A stretch of DNA of 64,000 bases from Tenacibaculum finnmarkense genomovar ulcerans (GCF_900239495.1 NZ_OENE01000019.1:1-64000); one strand, 5' to 3'. Shown: positions 9,101-18,427, counted from the first letter of the stretch. Notes: generated from the letters alone by a model not told the origin. Program-made: numbers and translations.

Positions 9101-12100
9101 TTCGTTTTCTACAGAAATATTTAACAATCCAGTATCAAAAGAATTATAATTTACAAAATAATATTTGATAGCAAAACCTTTAATATCCTCTTTATGAACA
9201 GGGATTTCAATTGTTTTTATCTCATTATTTAGATGAATAAATTTAGTGTCAATCGTTTTATACTCTTTTTCAATTTCAACAATTACGGTCATATCTTTTG
9301 ATGCCGAGCCAATTTGTACACAAACAGTTTCATCAATATTGTACGTTTTTTTATCTGTTTTGATAAAAAATAATTGATTATCAGCTACTTTTTCTTCGGA
9401 TGTACTCGTAATATTAAAATGTGCTTTATCCGTTACTTTTTGATTAAATTTATCTGTAGTATTTAAAACAGCGATATATGCTCCTGAAGTCCAATTTTTA
9501 AGACTATTTAAAATAAGTGCTGTTGATTTTTGTGTATCAAAAGATTCTTCAAAAACAAGCGCACCTTTTTTCCAAGTAGTTTGATTTACTTCTTCTTTAG
9601 AATAGGCATCATGCGGAAATAAGGTATTGAATTCATTTTTAGAAATATCTTGATAATCAGGCGTATTCCAAGGTCTTTTACGCAACGGATTTTTAGGTGC
9701 TTGAAGTTTGTAAATTTTTACAGATCCTTTACTAGGTGTAAACTGCCCGTTTAAATTGTTGGTTGTAATGGTTATTTCCTGCTGTTTTTCGTCTTTATTA
9801 GCTTCCTTATTTATGGTCGAATTAATTTGTAACGAAGCCAATAAAGCATGATATCCAACATTTACAATAGTGGTTGTACTTCGTGTTTCGCCGTTTACAT
9901 CGGTAATATCTGCGGTAATTTCGTAGTTAAAAACAGGTAAACTTTCTTTGTTTGTACTTAAATCGGGAATTGCTTTAAATTGAATAGAAAAATTACCTGA
10001 TGCATCTGTAATGCTTTCTCCGTGTGTAATTTCTTGAGCTTCTACGGATGAATTAGCACCACGCCAATACCACCAACTCGGATACTGCACTTTTCTGTGC
10101 ACACGATATACAACTTTGGCATCCGTAACATTTGCGCCAGAAAAAGCTTTTGCAAATCCGTTCACGGTAATATTGTCATTTACCTTAAAGGTTTGAGTAA
10201 CGGGTTTAAAATCGGTTTCAAATTTTGGACGTTTGTATTCTTCAACTAAAATATTGTTGATATTATTTTCTCGTTCAAAGTAAAAAGGAATACCGTTTAT
10301 AAGACTGTTTTTTTCTTTTGAACTTTTACGAATAGAAAAATTATATTCACCTGTTAAACCTGTATTTGGCAATATAATTTCACCAGATGCCGAACCAAAT
10401 TCATTTAGTTTTAAATCTAAGGTTTTTACTTTTTGTCCGTTTACATCATTTAATGTTACTTCAATATATGAATCTGAAAAAGAGGTGTTTTTTTCGCCTT
10501 TCTTTTGAATTAAAATCGTTTTAAAATAAACCGTTTGCCCAGGTCGATAAATACTTCTATCAGTAAAAATAAATGGTTTTATTGTAATACTTTCTTTGTT
10601 CTTTTTTGCTGTATTTTTTTGATGTTTATATAAGTAGTAATTGCCAAAAATAGCAACATCATTTTTGGATGTAACTGTTATTGATACATTAGAATATCTA
10701 TTATTACTTATATAGGTTGCAAAACCATTTTTATCTGTAATTAATTTTTGATATAGTTTTTTTACATTTCTATGTCCGTTATTTTGTAATACTAATTGGG
10801 CATTTTCAATTGGTTTTCCTGTATTTCTGTTTACAACTTGATACTTTGTTGTATTGTTATCAGTATTTTCAATTAACACTAAATTACTTACTTGAATATT
10901 TGCGGTAGCGTATAAATTATCACTGTTTAAAATGCTATTTTCATGAGCTACAATTAAATAATTATCTTGCGGAAGTTTCGGAACAATGATTTCTGTAGTG
11001 TGCTGTTTATAATCAAATTCATTTCTTAACTTATCATTCCAAGAAGTTACTTTGGTTAGTTTTTTAATAAAATTGATTCGCTCTTCTTCCTTATAAAGAT
11101 TGTTTAATTCCGTTATTTTCTTTTTGTCAATTTTATAAGCAGTAAAATAAAGTTTATCAATATTATTATAGGTAATTAATAAGCGAGAAGCTGTATTTAT
11201 AGGACTGAATTTTTCTGATAAAAGTGACAGTGATTTGTTTGTTATTTGTCCTTTTAAAGCCTTACATTTTTGGGATGCAACACTCTTCGGAAATTTCGTA
11301 ATTACAGCATCACAAATAACTAATGCTTCTTTATTTTTAAAACGGAAATCTTCATTTTTATTAGGTTGATAACTATTTGCTTGTTGTCTATAAACTTCTG
11401 CAATTTGATGACTATACAATCCTGAAGTAGCATTTTTTTGCTGTTTTTCTTCGGATGATTTTAATGTTTGTAAAAATAAATCTTGTTTATCATTAAAAAT
11501 AGCATGACTATTTACAAAATTTAAACGCTCTAAATCTACGGTAGCTAAGGCTTTTAAATTTTTGTTTTTTAGATGGAAATTAATTAATTCTTGATAAATT
11601 TTTAAGGCATTAAATTGAAGCGATGTTGCATCTTTTGTAACCAAGTTTAGTTGCGTGAATTTTTTTGCAGTTCCTATTAATTCCGAATTATCAATTTTAA
11701 ACTGATAATTTGGTTTTGTAATAGTTGTTTCTGATGTTTTATAAAAATCAAGTGCGTTATGTGCTAAAAAATCAAATAAGCTAGGACGGTATTCTTTTGA
11801 ACCTTGTACGATATATAAAATATCAGAAAATTCACGAATATCGGTTTGTTGTAATAATAATCCGTTTTCTAATGATTTTTGATAATGTGTATGAATTTCA
11901 GCAAATAACGTATCTAAATCCCAAGTTCTAAAATCGATAGTATCAACTTTTTTACTTGTTTTTGTTCTGTTATAAAACTTCCATTTATTTTGATTGAAAT
12001 ATTGCCAATACAAATTTGCCAATACATTTTCTAATACATTTTTAGTAGGAAATGAACTTTTATCAATATGTATTTTAAACTGATTGATAATTTTTAATTG

Positions 12101-12343
12101 CGCATTTTCTTCTAAAGTCAATGAAAATTTACTTTTATAAAAGAGCGTTTTAATAATTTGTGGCGAATTTTTAGCAACATCCGCTTTAGCGTAGATAGTT
12201 TCTACGACTTTTAAAGCTGATTTTGGTAAATTTTGTTGCTCAAGTTTGGCAACATCTTCCCAAAGACCGTTGTAATTTTCTTGCGCATTTAATGCACCGG
12301 AAAAAATGGTTATCATAAATAGCAGTGTTTTTATTTTTTTCAT
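6170..12343 (-). CDS. Giant alpha-2-macroglobulin family protein
   Basis: A 2057-residue exported protein with a signal peptide (MKKIKTLLFM... ending ALNAQ). The N-terminal 500 residues are helical and Bacteroidota-specific. MG1-like beta domains follow (RSIYRPGQTVYFKT), then a bait-like disordered acidic stretch rich in E, T and S around residues 1215-1250, then a macroglobulin core (FFYPHLTTDKKGNISFSFTTPEALTKW is split here as FFYPHLTTD...PEALTKW). The thioester motif CxEQ is intact as C1502-S-E-Q1505 in YPYECSEQTFARYY. Bacterial homologues trap proteases in the periplasm or at the cell surface. A separate penicillin-binding protein 1C partner gene, the usual gammaproteobacterial neighbour, is absent here. 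Confidence 0.92.
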   Translation of the reverse strand: MKKIKTLLFMITIFSGALNAQENYNGLWEDVAKLEQQNLPKSALKVVETIYAKADVAKNSPQIIKTLFYKSKFSLTLEENAQLKIINQFKIHIDKSSFPTKNVLENVLANLYWQYFNQNKWKFYNRTKTSKKVDTIDFRTWDLDTLFAEIHTHYQKSLENGLLLQQTDIREFSDILYIVQGSKEYRPSLFDFLAHNALDFYKTSETTITKPNYQFKIDNSELIGTAKKFTQLNLVTKDATSLQFNALKIYQELINFHLKNKNLKALATVDLERLNFVNSHAIFNDKQDLFLQTLKSSEEKQQKNATSGLYSHQIAEVYRQQANSYQPNKNEDFRFKNKEALVICDAVITKFPKSVASQKCKALKGQITNKSLSLLSEKFSPINTASRLLITYNNIDKLYFTAYKIDKKKITELNNLYKEEERINFIKKLTKVTSWNDKLRNEFDYKQHTTEIIVPKLPQDNYLIVAHENSILNSDNLYATANIQVSNLVLIENTDNNTTKYQVVNRNTGKPIENAQLVLQNNGHRNVKKLYQKLITDKNGFATYISNNRYSNVSITVTSKNDVAIFGNYYLYKHQKNTAKKNKESITIKPFIFTDRSIYRPGQTVYFKTILIQKKGEKNTSFSDSYIEVTLNDVNGQKVKTLDLKLNEFGSASGEIILPNTGLTGEYNFSIRKSSKEKNSLINGIPFYFERENNINNILVEEYKRPKFETDFKPVTQTFKVNDNITVNGFAKAFSGANVTDAKVVYRVHRKVQYPSWWYWRGANSSVEAQEITHGESITDASGNFSIQFKAIPDLSTNKESLPVFNYEITADITDVNGETRSTTTIVNVGYHALLASLQINSTINKEANKDEKQQEITITTNNLNGQFTPSKGSVKIYKLQAPKNPLRKRPWNTPDYQDISKNEFNTLFPHDAYSKEEVNQTTWKKGALVFEESFDTQKSTALILNSLKNWTSGAYIAVLNTTDKFNQKVTDKAHFNITSTSEEKVADNQLFFIKTDKKTYNIDETVCVQIGSASKDMTVIVEIEKEYKTIDTKFIHLNNEIKTIEIPVHKEDIKGFAIKYYFVNYNSFDTGLLNISVENEQENIRIETNTFRDKLQPRTTEKWSFTIKNDKKNKVTAEVLASMYDASLDEFKSHNWSFNPIRTATYYSRGNSASAHHSFGNEHFRVFNRYYSNNSYPNQQYDKLKLFGFRFGENYRRRTMMSKSSSRGMNMNISKIEVVEEEYEEVEETVIESTETDESELTEVEDSSFSKKKSDVNDKQKNTSLKGIKIRKNLQETAFFYPHLTTDKKGNISFSFTTPEALTKWKLQLLAHTKEALSATKTLTTVTQKELMITPNAPRFLREGDNITLSAKISNLSEEKLAGISQLILTDAITGKEINLLDNSTKNQSFSVNSKGNTSVSWNLAIPDNIQAVQYKIVAKAGNFSDGEQNMLPVLSNRMLVTETLPMWVRSNQTKTFTLDKLKNNTSTSLKHHKLTLEITSNPAWYAVQALPYLMEYPYECSEQTFARYYANTLASFIANSNPKIQEVFNQWKSSDALLSNLEKNQELKSLIIQETPWLRDAQSETEQKKRIGLLFDLNKMKNEQENAINKLQNMQMSNGGFPWFKGGDYANTYITQHIASGFGHLKKLGVSNFDTKTTQVLEKAVRFLDAEIAIQYADLLKEAARIKAKKGQSASEEYLKKNHLSYATIQYLYMRSFYPEINIASKTKIAISYYKKQSATFWKDYNLYAQGKIALIQFRNNNKTLASKILKSLKENSITSDELGMYWKSNVAGYYSYQAPIETQSLLIEAFSEIENDTKTVDNLKIWLLKNKQTNRWKTTKATTEAVYALLLKGSDWLSITDMVDVKIGNNKIEASKLENVKVEAGTGYFKTSWNGNEITPNMSEVTISKKGKGIAWGGLYWQYFEDLDKITSAETPLKLRKNLFKKITSDTGKELIKITDKTTLKVGDLITVRIELRCDRNMEFVHMKDMRASGVEPINVLSGYKSQDNLYYYEATKDASTNFFFDRLPKGVFVFEYDVRVNNAGNFSNGITTIQNMYAPEFSSHSKGERLIIK

Positions 12344-12519
12344 AGCAGCTGTTTTTTGGGTCGGTCAGGCGTTAGTAAGCGTGTGAATTAGAATTCTGAT
12401 TTTTAAAAGAAGTTCTAAATCAAAAAGCGCGCCAATTATTGTTTTTTGATGCTAAATACGAACATCATATTGTTTACAATACTACATAATTTATTAATGA
12501 TATTTTTTAAATATAATAA

Positions 12520-12527
12520 TATATTTG
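12520..12527 (+). promoter_or_regulatory. -7 promoter box of the AraC gene
   Basis: TATATTTG fits the Bacteroidota consensus TAnnTTTG and lies 18 bp upstream of the ATG at 12546. It overlaps the TTG at 12525, which rules that TTG out as a start. Confidence 0.55.
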
Positions 12528-12545
12528 TCCTTTATTTTTAGAAAT

Positions 12546-13382
12546 ATGGCTATAGAAAACATTCCTGAAGCATATTTAGATGCTACAATTACAAAACCTG
12601 AATTATTTGTTTATGATTTTAAAATGACAAATGATGTTATAAAAAGTAAGGTGAATTTAAGCATGAATATGTTTAGTTTTTTGCAAGTAGGTAAAAAACA
12701 GGTTCATTTTGCCGATACCGCTGTTTCTGTAAATAAAGAGCAGTCGTTACTTATAAAAAATGGTAATTGTTTGTGGACAGAATTATTAGATAATGAAGAT
12801 ATTTATTACTGTAAACTTCTTTTTTTTTCTGAAGATAAATTAAAGTGTTTTTTAGAAAAACATGCAACATTAACTAAAATTAAACCTGAAGAGATTTCTT
12901 ATTTTGTTATTGAAAATGATGCGTATATTACTTGGTATTTAAATTCGCTAACAAGTATTACATTAACAAATACCGCTTTTAAAGATAAAATTATTTCGGT
13001 TAAATTTGAAGAGATAATGCTCTATTTATTAGGTAAATATGGCGAAAAATTTGAAATTTACTTACATTCCTTAATAGCTAAAGAAAGTTCATCTTTTAAA
13101 AAAACGGTAGAAAGTAATGTGTATTCTAACTTAAAATTAGAAGAAATCGCCTTTTTATGCAACATGAGTTTATCTACCTTTAAACGTCATTTCACCTCAG
13201 AATACAACGTAACACCAGGAAAATGGTTACAAGACAAGCGCTTACAAAAAGCAAAAGAAGCCTTAGAAAACGGTAGTTTAAAAGCTTCTGATATTTATTT
13301 AGAGTATGGGTATAACAATTTATCTAATTTTAGTATTGCCTTTAAGAATAAATTTGGTGTAAACCCTAGAGATATTTATTAG
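12546..13382 (+). CDS. AraC-family transcriptional regulator
   Basis: A 278-residue DNA-binding regulator. The N-terminal domain (residues 1-160) is a cupin-like sensor of the ExsA/PF20240 type. The C-terminal domain has the two helix-turn-helix motifs, with LEEIAFLCNMSLSTFKRHF as the first and a second ending in the AraC signature YLEYGYNNLSNFSIAFKNKFGVNPRD. The start at ATG 12546 is chosen because the longer TTG start falls in a -7 box. The next gene, 117 bp downstream on the same strand, is an alcohol dehydrogenase and a plausible target. Confidence 0.88.
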   Translation: MAIENIPEAYLDATITKPELFVYDFKMTNDVIKSKVNLSMNMFSFLQVGKKQVHFADTAVSVNKEQSLLIKNGNCLWTELLDNEDIYYCKLLFFSEDKLKCFLEKHATLTKIKPEEISYFVIENDAYITWYLNSLTSITLTNTAFKDKIISVKFEEIMLYLLGKYGEKFEIYLHSLIAKESSSFKKTVESNVYSNLKLEEIAFLCNMSLSTFKRHFTSEYNVTPGKWLQDKRLQKAKEALENGSLKASDIYLEYGYNNLSNFSIAFKNKFGVNPRDIY

Positions 13383-13464
13383 ATAAAAACTCGATAAAAC
13401 AAACTTGGACTTTTTTCATAAGTAGTTGAACCATATTAGTAATTCTTTTTTGAAAGCGTCGCAG

Positions 13465-13472
13465 TAGTTTTG
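13465..13472 (+). promoter_or_regulatory. -7 promoter box of the alcohol dehydrogenase gene
   Basis: TAGTTTTG matches TAnnTTTG and lies 26 bp before the ATG at 13499. No clear -33 element is visible at the right distance, which would fit an activator-dependent promoter. Confidence 0.45.
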
Positions 13473-13498
13473 CATCATAATTATAAAACAACATTACG

Positions 13499-14650
13499 AT
13501 GGCAAAATTTATTGTACCAAAAGAAATACATCACGGACTAGGAAGTCTTGAAAACATAAAAAACTTAAAAGGAAACAAAGCCGTTATCGTTATCGGTGGT
13601 AGTTCTGTAAAGAAAAATGGTTCTTTAGAAAGAACTCAAAAATTTCTTTCAGAAGCTTCAATAGAATCTTCAATATTTGAAGGAGTAGAGCCAGATCCAT
13701 CAATTGATACAGTACTTAAAGGTGCGGCTTTTTTCACACAAGAACAACCAGATATTATTATCGGTTTAGGAGGATGTTCGGCTATTGATGCAGCAAAAGC
13801 AATGTGGATTTATTATGAATATCCAGATTCAAAACTAGAAGAATTAGCGGCTCCTTTTGCTGTAAAACCTTTGCGTAATAAAGCAATTTTTGTAGCAATA
13901 CCTTCAACAAGTGGAACAGGAACTGAGGTTACAGGACTTTCAGTAATTACTGATAGAGAAAAAGGAACAAAATACCCAATTGTATCGCATGAATTAACAC
14001 CAGATGTTGCAATTATTGATGGTGAGCTTTGTGCAAGTATGCCAAAACATGTTACTGCAAACACAGGTTTAGACGTGTTAAGTCATGGGGTAGAGGCTTT
14101 TGCTTCAAATATTGCCGACAGGTATAATGACGCTTTAGCAAAAGAAGCTATTGATTTAGTATTTAAAACATTACCGACCGTTCTTGAGGAGCCACAAAAT
14201 TTAGAAGCACGTCAAATAATGCATGATGCTTCTTGTATGGGAGGTATGGCGTTTACCAATGTTTGGTTAGGAATTGTACATTCAATGTCGCATCAATTAG
14301 GTGGTACTTTTGGTATTCCTCATGGATGTGCGAATGCTATTTTAATGCCAAATGTTGTTCGTTTCAACTCAAAAGTAACCGATAAATACGAAATTTTAGC
14401 TAAAATGTTAGGGAAATCTACTGCAGAAGATTTTGCACAAGATATTTCAACTTTACGTGAAACTGCTGGAGTTGTTGGTTCTTTAAAAGAATATGGAATT
14501 TCAAAAGAAGATTGGGAAGCTAAATTGGATACATTAACTGAAAATGCAATGAAAGATCCTTGTACGCTTTTTAATCCAAGAAAACCAAAATTCGAAGAAA
14601 TTAAAGCCATTTATCAAGCATGTTATAATGGTGTAGCTGCTACGGTATAA
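13499..14650 (+). CDS. Iron-containing (group III) alcohol dehydrogenase
   Basis: A 383-residue NAD(P)-dependent oxidoreductase of the FucO/AdhB type, converting short alcohols or lactaldehyde and their aldehydes in the cytosol. The N-terminal dinucleotide-binding half has GLGGCSAIDAAKA; the cofactor loop IPSTSGTGTEVT is intact. Metal ligands are D192 and H196 (LDVLSH), H261 (HSMSH) and H275 (GIPHG), the same spacing as in FucO. The preceding AraC gene probably controls it. The true substrate is not determinable. It ends in a strong terminator at 14675-14707. Confidence 0.92.
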   Translation: MAKFIVPKEIHHGLGSLENIKNLKGNKAVIVIGGSSVKKNGSLERTQKFLSEASIESSIFEGVEPDPSIDTVLKGAAFFTQEQPDIIIGLGGCSAIDAAKAMWIYYEYPDSKLEELAAPFAVKPLRNKAIFVAIPSTSGTGTEVTGLSVITDREKGTKYPIVSHELTPDVAIIDGELCASMPKHVTANTGLDVLSHGVEAFASNIADRYNDALAKEAIDLVFKTLPTVLEEPQNLEARQIMHDASCMGGMAFTNVWLGIVHSMSHQLGGTFGIPHGCANAILMPNVVRFNSKVTDKYEILAKMLGKSTAEDFAQDISTLRETAGVVGSLKEYGISKEDWEAKLDTLTENAMKDPCTLFNPRKPKFEEIKAIYQACYNGVAATV

Positions 14651-14674
14651 TAATAGTATTTTTAGTTTTTAGAG

Positions 14675-14707
14675 AAAAAAGGCTTCCAATTTTGGAAGCC
14701 TTTTTTT
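14675..14707 (+). terminator. Intrinsic terminator of the alcohol dehydrogenase gene
   Basis: GGCTTCC and GGAAGCC arms with flanking A and T tracts; a textbook rho-independent hairpin followed by seven Ts. Confidence 0.9.
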
Positions 14708-14818
14708 AGGTTTTTTATTTTATCCGAAGAAAAATATCTTTACCATTAATTTTTTATAAAAACCATAGGAAAGCATTTTTATAGTTTATTATCTTTACAT
14801 AAAATTTAGAATATTTAA

Positions 14819-16171
14819 ATGAGAGTACATTTTATAGCTATCGGCGGAAGTGCAATGCATAATTTAGCAATTGCCCTACATCAAAAAGGAGACATCGTAA
14901 CAGGAAGTGATGATACAATTCATAATCCATCTAAAACTCGTTTAGAAAAACACGGATTATTACCGAACGAATTTGGTTGGTTCTCTGAAAAGATAACCAC
15001 TGATTTAGAGGCTATAATTTTAGGAATGCACGCTAAAAAAGACAATCCAGAATTGTTAAAAGCACAAGAATTAGGTGTTAAAATATATTCATATCCTGAA
15101 TTTTTATATGAGCAATCTAAAGATAAAACGCGTGTAGTTATTGGTGGTTCTCACGGAAAAACAACCATTACTTCAATGATTTTACATGTGATGAATTATC
15201 ATGAAAGAGAGGTTGATTATATGGTAGGAGCTCAGTTAGATGGCTTTGAAACCATGGTGCATTTAACCAAAGAAAATGAATTTATTGTTTTAGAAGGCGA
15301 TGAATATTTAAGTTCGCCAATAGATATGCGTCCTAAATTCCATTTATACAAACCAAATATAGCCTTGTTAAGCGGAATTTCTTGGGATCATATTAACGTA
15401 TTTCCAACTATTGAAAACTATAATGAGCAGTTTAAAATTTTTACAGATTCGCTAATAAATGGCGGAATGATGGTGTATAATGAGCAAGATACGGTTGTAA
15501 AAGATATCGTTGAAAACTCAACAAATGCTATTAAAATTTATCCGTATAAAACCCCTGAATATTTTATTGATAATGGAATTACGTATTTAGATTCTCCTGA
15601 CGGTGATTTGCCTTTAGAAATTTTTGGAGAACATAATTTACAAAATATAGCAGGTGCAAAGTGGATTTGTCAGCACATGGGAATTGATGAAGATGAATTT
15701 TATGAAGCAATTGCTAGTTTTAAAGGAGCAAGTAAACGTTTAGAAAAAATTGCGGAAAATAAAAATTCGGTAATTTTCAAAGATTTTGCACACAGCCCAA
15801 GTAAAGTAAAAGCAACTACAACAGCCGTAAAAAATCAATATAAAGAACGCAGTGTTTTAGCCTGTTTAGAATTACACACCTATTCTAGCTTAAATGCAGA
15901 ATTTTTAAAAGAGTATAAAGGTGCGCTAGCTAAAGCAGATAAAGCCGTTGTATTTTATTCACCAGATGCGGTAAAAATTAAACAATTAGAAGCCGTTACT
16001 GAGCAACAAATAGCAACTGCTTTTGAGCGTGATGATTTAATTATTTATACAAACCCTACCGATTTCAAAGAATTTTTATTTAATCAAAATTTAGAAAACA
16101 CCGCTTTACTATTAATGAGTTCAGGAAATTACGGCGGTTTAGATTTTGAAGCGGTTAAGGAGTTGATTTAG
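14819..16171 (+). CDS. mpl: UDP-MurNAc:L-alanyl-gamma-D-glutamyl-meso-DAP ligase
   Basis: Recycles peptidoglycan by joining the tripeptide released from old wall to UDP-N-acetylmuramate, in the cytosol with ATP. The 450-residue Mur-ligase fold shows an N-terminal nucleotide-binding start (MRVHFIAIGGSAMHNLA), the P-loop GGSHGKTT at 109-116, the central EGDEY motif and the C-terminal DFAHSPSK loop. SAMH rather than the GMGM-like MurC start supports Mpl. A -7-like box (TATCTTTA) lies just upstream. It converges with the next gene with only 6 bp between stops. Confidence 0.93.
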   Translation: MRVHFIAIGGSAMHNLAIALHQKGDIVTGSDDTIHNPSKTRLEKHGLLPNEFGWFSEKITTDLEAIILGMHAKKDNPELLKAQELGVKIYSYPEFLYEQSKDKTRVVIGGSHGKTTITSMILHVMNYHEREVDYMVGAQLDGFETMVHLTKENEFIVLEGDEYLSSPIDMRPKFHLYKPNIALLSGISWDHINVFPTIENYNEQFKIFTDSLINGGMMVYNEQDTVVKDIVENSTNAIKIYPYKTPEYFIDNGITYLDSPDGDLPLEIFGEHNLQNIAGAKWICQHMGIDEDEFYEAIASFKGASKRLEKIAENKNSVIFKDFAHSPSKVKATTTAVKNQYKERSVLACLELHTYSSLNAEFLKEYKGALAKADKAVVFYSPDAVKIKQLEAVTEQQIATAFERDDLIIYTNPTDFKEFLFNQNLENTALLLMSSGNYGGLDFEAVKELI

Positions 16172-16177
16172 ATAGTA

Positions 16178-17245
16178 TTATTTTTTCACCCAACTTATAT
16201 CGGTTAACCTGTTGAATAACCAAGTTCTTATTTCTTTATTAAAAAAAGATTGTTGAATAATACTTAACCTAGATTTTAGATATAATTTTCTAGCAGTTCT
16301 TTTTCTTTTTTTATTAGATTTTTTGATGTTGTTTATTGAAAATAAAAATTGATTAAGATGCTTGGTTGTATTTTGAGTGTTTTCAAAAGTTATAAATTTT
16401 GAATTAAGTACTTTTTTAGAGCAGGCTAAAAAATTATTTAAAGGATCAAATAATAAATTAAAATTATCAATCGCTTTTAAGGAGTCTGTTTTTATAGAAA
16501 GTAAAAAAACATCATAAGAATTTCTTAAAGAGATAGAGTTATAAAATTGACCATTATCATTAATTTGTGAAGCAATGATAGATAGCGCTAATTGGTTTTG
16601 GTAGCTCATTGTTTTTACATTATTAATGATTAATGTGTCTTTTTTTATAAGATTATAATTAAACTCACTTGAATATTTTTCAAGTAAAAGCTCTTTATGT
16701 ACTTCTATTGCAGCAATTTTATTTTCCTTTTGTAAACGTGGGTAGTGCTTAAATGAAGGGAAATCATAGGTTGTTTTATGTACTTTAGAGTACTTATTGT
16801 TAAGTAGTATTTCGATAGCTTTATTATAGTCACTTTTAGAAAAAATAAAATCAACATCACCAACCATTCGTTCGGCAATATCTTGGTATAAACCATCTAA
16901 TAAATTCCCTGTTCCTTTTAAGAAAATAGGCGTAATATTATGTGCTAATAATAGTGTGTTTATTTCTTTAGCTTCTTTAATTATTTGTTGATTTCGCTCT
17001 CGATTTAAATCTGTAATATGCTTCATATATTCAACCAAATCTTCAGGTAAATAATGCAGAAAATCAGCACGTTTTAAATTACAGTATAAAGCTGGAAATA
17101 CATAATGTGCTGTTGTTATTTTAACTATATTATCCCAATTTACAGTACCTGTTTTTAATTGTTTTTCAACTAAAATACGATTGTCTTTTTCGTGGGTAAT
17201 CGTTAAGCATTTCCCGATAAAAAATAAGGTTTCTTTATAATTCAT
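16178..17245 (-). CDS. Nucleotidyltransferase-family protein (PF14907-like)
   Basis: A 355-residue protein. The region FLKGTGNLLDG (108-118) followed by ERMVGDVDF with D130 and D132 matches the uncharacterised nucleotidyltransferase family: a GS-like motif then a D-x-D metal site. Members are found in lasso-peptide and other RiPP clusters and in O-antigen loci. The gene is 13 bp downstream of the PqqD/HPr-kinase-like gene on the same strand, so the two probably form an operon. The C-terminal 80 residues are Lys/Arg-rich. Substrate unknown. Confidence 0.75.
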   Translation of the reverse strand: MNYKETLFFIGKCLTITHEKDNRILVEKQLKTGTVNWDNIVKITTAHYVFPALYCNLKRADFLHYLPEDLVEYMKHITDLNRERNQQIIKEAKEINTLLLAHNITPIFLKGTGNLLDGLYQDIAERMVGDVDFIFSKSDYNKAIEILLNNKYSKVHKTTYDFPSFKHYPRLQKENKIAAIEVHKELLLEKYSSEFNYNLIKKDTLIINNVKTMSYQNQLALSIIASQINDNGQFYNSISLRNSYDVFLLSIKTDSLKAIDNFNLLFDPLNNFLACSKKVLNSKFITFENTQNTTKHLNQFLFSINNIKKSNKKRKRTARKLYLKSRLSIIQQSFFNKEIRTWLFNRLTDISWVKK

Positions 17246-17258
17246 TTTTTATAGCGTC

Positions 17259-18386
17259 TTATAATTTATCATTAAAAATTTTATGCACGGTGTCAATCAT
17301 TTTTTTATTATCAGAATAGGTAAGTTGATAACAAGGTAATTTTTCAAACCAATCCATAAATTTATCGGCATTTTCAGCAATCGGCGACAACCAAGAATCA
17401 GGTACTAATTGTTCAAAAGCTTTTAATTTAGAAATTTTATCAACCTGTAAATCACTGTCTTTTTCATATTTGATAAAAATCAAGGCTTTACAAGGTAAAT
17501 GTTGCTGATAATCGGTGTTATTAGGCACTAAATAGCGCACAATTTTACCTAATCGTTCAAAATTATATTCCGCCGAAGTTTCCAATTCAGGATATATAGG
17601 AAGTAGGGCGGGCAAGCTATTTTTTTTGATAGAAATTGCCGAAGGAAAACTATAAATATGTTTTTTTTGTGCATCAATCGGTACAAAATCGTCAGCTAAA
17701 CAGGTAAAATCGTTTGCTTGTAATAAGGCTAAAGAAGTACTTTTTCCGTTACCAGAATCGCCTAAAAAAAGCATAGATTCTTTGCCGTTACTTATTGCTG
17801 ATGCATGGAAAACTCCTAGCCATTCCGCTTCTTCTTTTCGATGTATATGTTCTACAATTTTCATAGAAAATTTCCCTTGAAAATAATGAACTTCGTTTAA
17901 CTCCCAAGTATCAATAATGTTATTATCTATAGAAAAAGAAATGTGTTTTTCAGTACTATAAACTTTGTAATGATGCGTTTCGTTAAGTGTTTCTGAAGGT
18001 TTATCTATTTCTAAATGTGCAAATTTTGGATGCACTAAATATTTTTCATAATCTGACAAATAGCTTACTTTAATAATAATAGTATTCATTTTGTAGTAAT
18101 AATGATACTCAAATTTTTGAGGAACATCCAAAATAATATTATTTTTAAGACTGTTATCGTCTTTATTTTCAGAAAGTATATTGTTGGCTATTTCTTGAAT
18201 AAAACCAATAAGTTCTTGTTCAGGAACACTTATTTCATCTGCTAAAATACGAGCAATTTCTTTGTTTGAAACACTATTATTTAAAAGCGTTATTATTTGC
18301 GCAACAACAGGTTCAACAACGATATATTGATTTTTATTTTGAAGCCATAAAATGCTTTTACCTTCTACTTTTTTTTTTAGAATCAT
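17259..18386 (-). CDS. PqqD-like / HPr-kinase-like protein
   Basis: A 375-residue two-part protein. Residues about 5-75 resemble a PqqD fold (RiPP recognition element): SILWLQNKNQYIVVEPV, then IITLLNN and EIARILADE helices. Residues about 180-375 resemble HPr kinase/phosphorylase, with the P-loop GDSGNGKS at 209-216 followed by an ADDFVPI acidic motif. In lasso and related clusters such kinases modify the precursor or tune phosphorylation. No precursor-like small gene, cyclase or radical-SAM gene is visible nearby. It reads leftward with the nucleotidyltransferase. Kinase activity is inference. Confidence 0.75.
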   Translation of the reverse strand: MILKKKVEGKSILWLQNKNQYIVVEPVVAQIITLLNNSVSNKEIARILADEISVPEQELIGFIQEIANNILSENKDDNSLKNNIILDVPQKFEYHYYYKMNTIIIKVSYLSDYEKYLVHPKFAHLEIDKPSETLNETHHYKVYSTEKHISFSIDNNIIDTWELNEVHYFQGKFSMKIVEHIHRKEEAEWLGVFHASAISNGKESMLFLGDSGNGKSTSLALLQANDFTCLADDFVPIDAQKKHIYSFPSAISIKKNSLPALLPIYPELETSAEYNFERLGKIVRYLVPNNTDYQQHLPCKALIFIKYEKDSDLQVDKISKLKAFEQLVPDSWLSPIAENADKFMDWFEKLPCYQLTYSDNKKMIDTVHKIFNDKL

Positions 18387-18402
18387 AGGTTATAAAAATA
18401 CT

Positions 18403-18427
18403 AAAACCTCTAAACAATCGAGGTTTT
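18403..18427 (-). terminator. Hairpin terminator, leftward
   Basis: AAAACCTC (18403-18410) and GAGGTTTT (18420-18427) pair around a 9-nt loop. Reading leftward it is followed by a T-rich tract. It would stop transcription from the large dehydrogenase gene before the PqqD/kinase operon. Confidence 0.65.

Noticed and set aside
12525..12545. An extended start at a TTG for the AraC gene.
   Set aside because: The TTG falls in the likely -7 box, so the ATG at 12546 is preferred.
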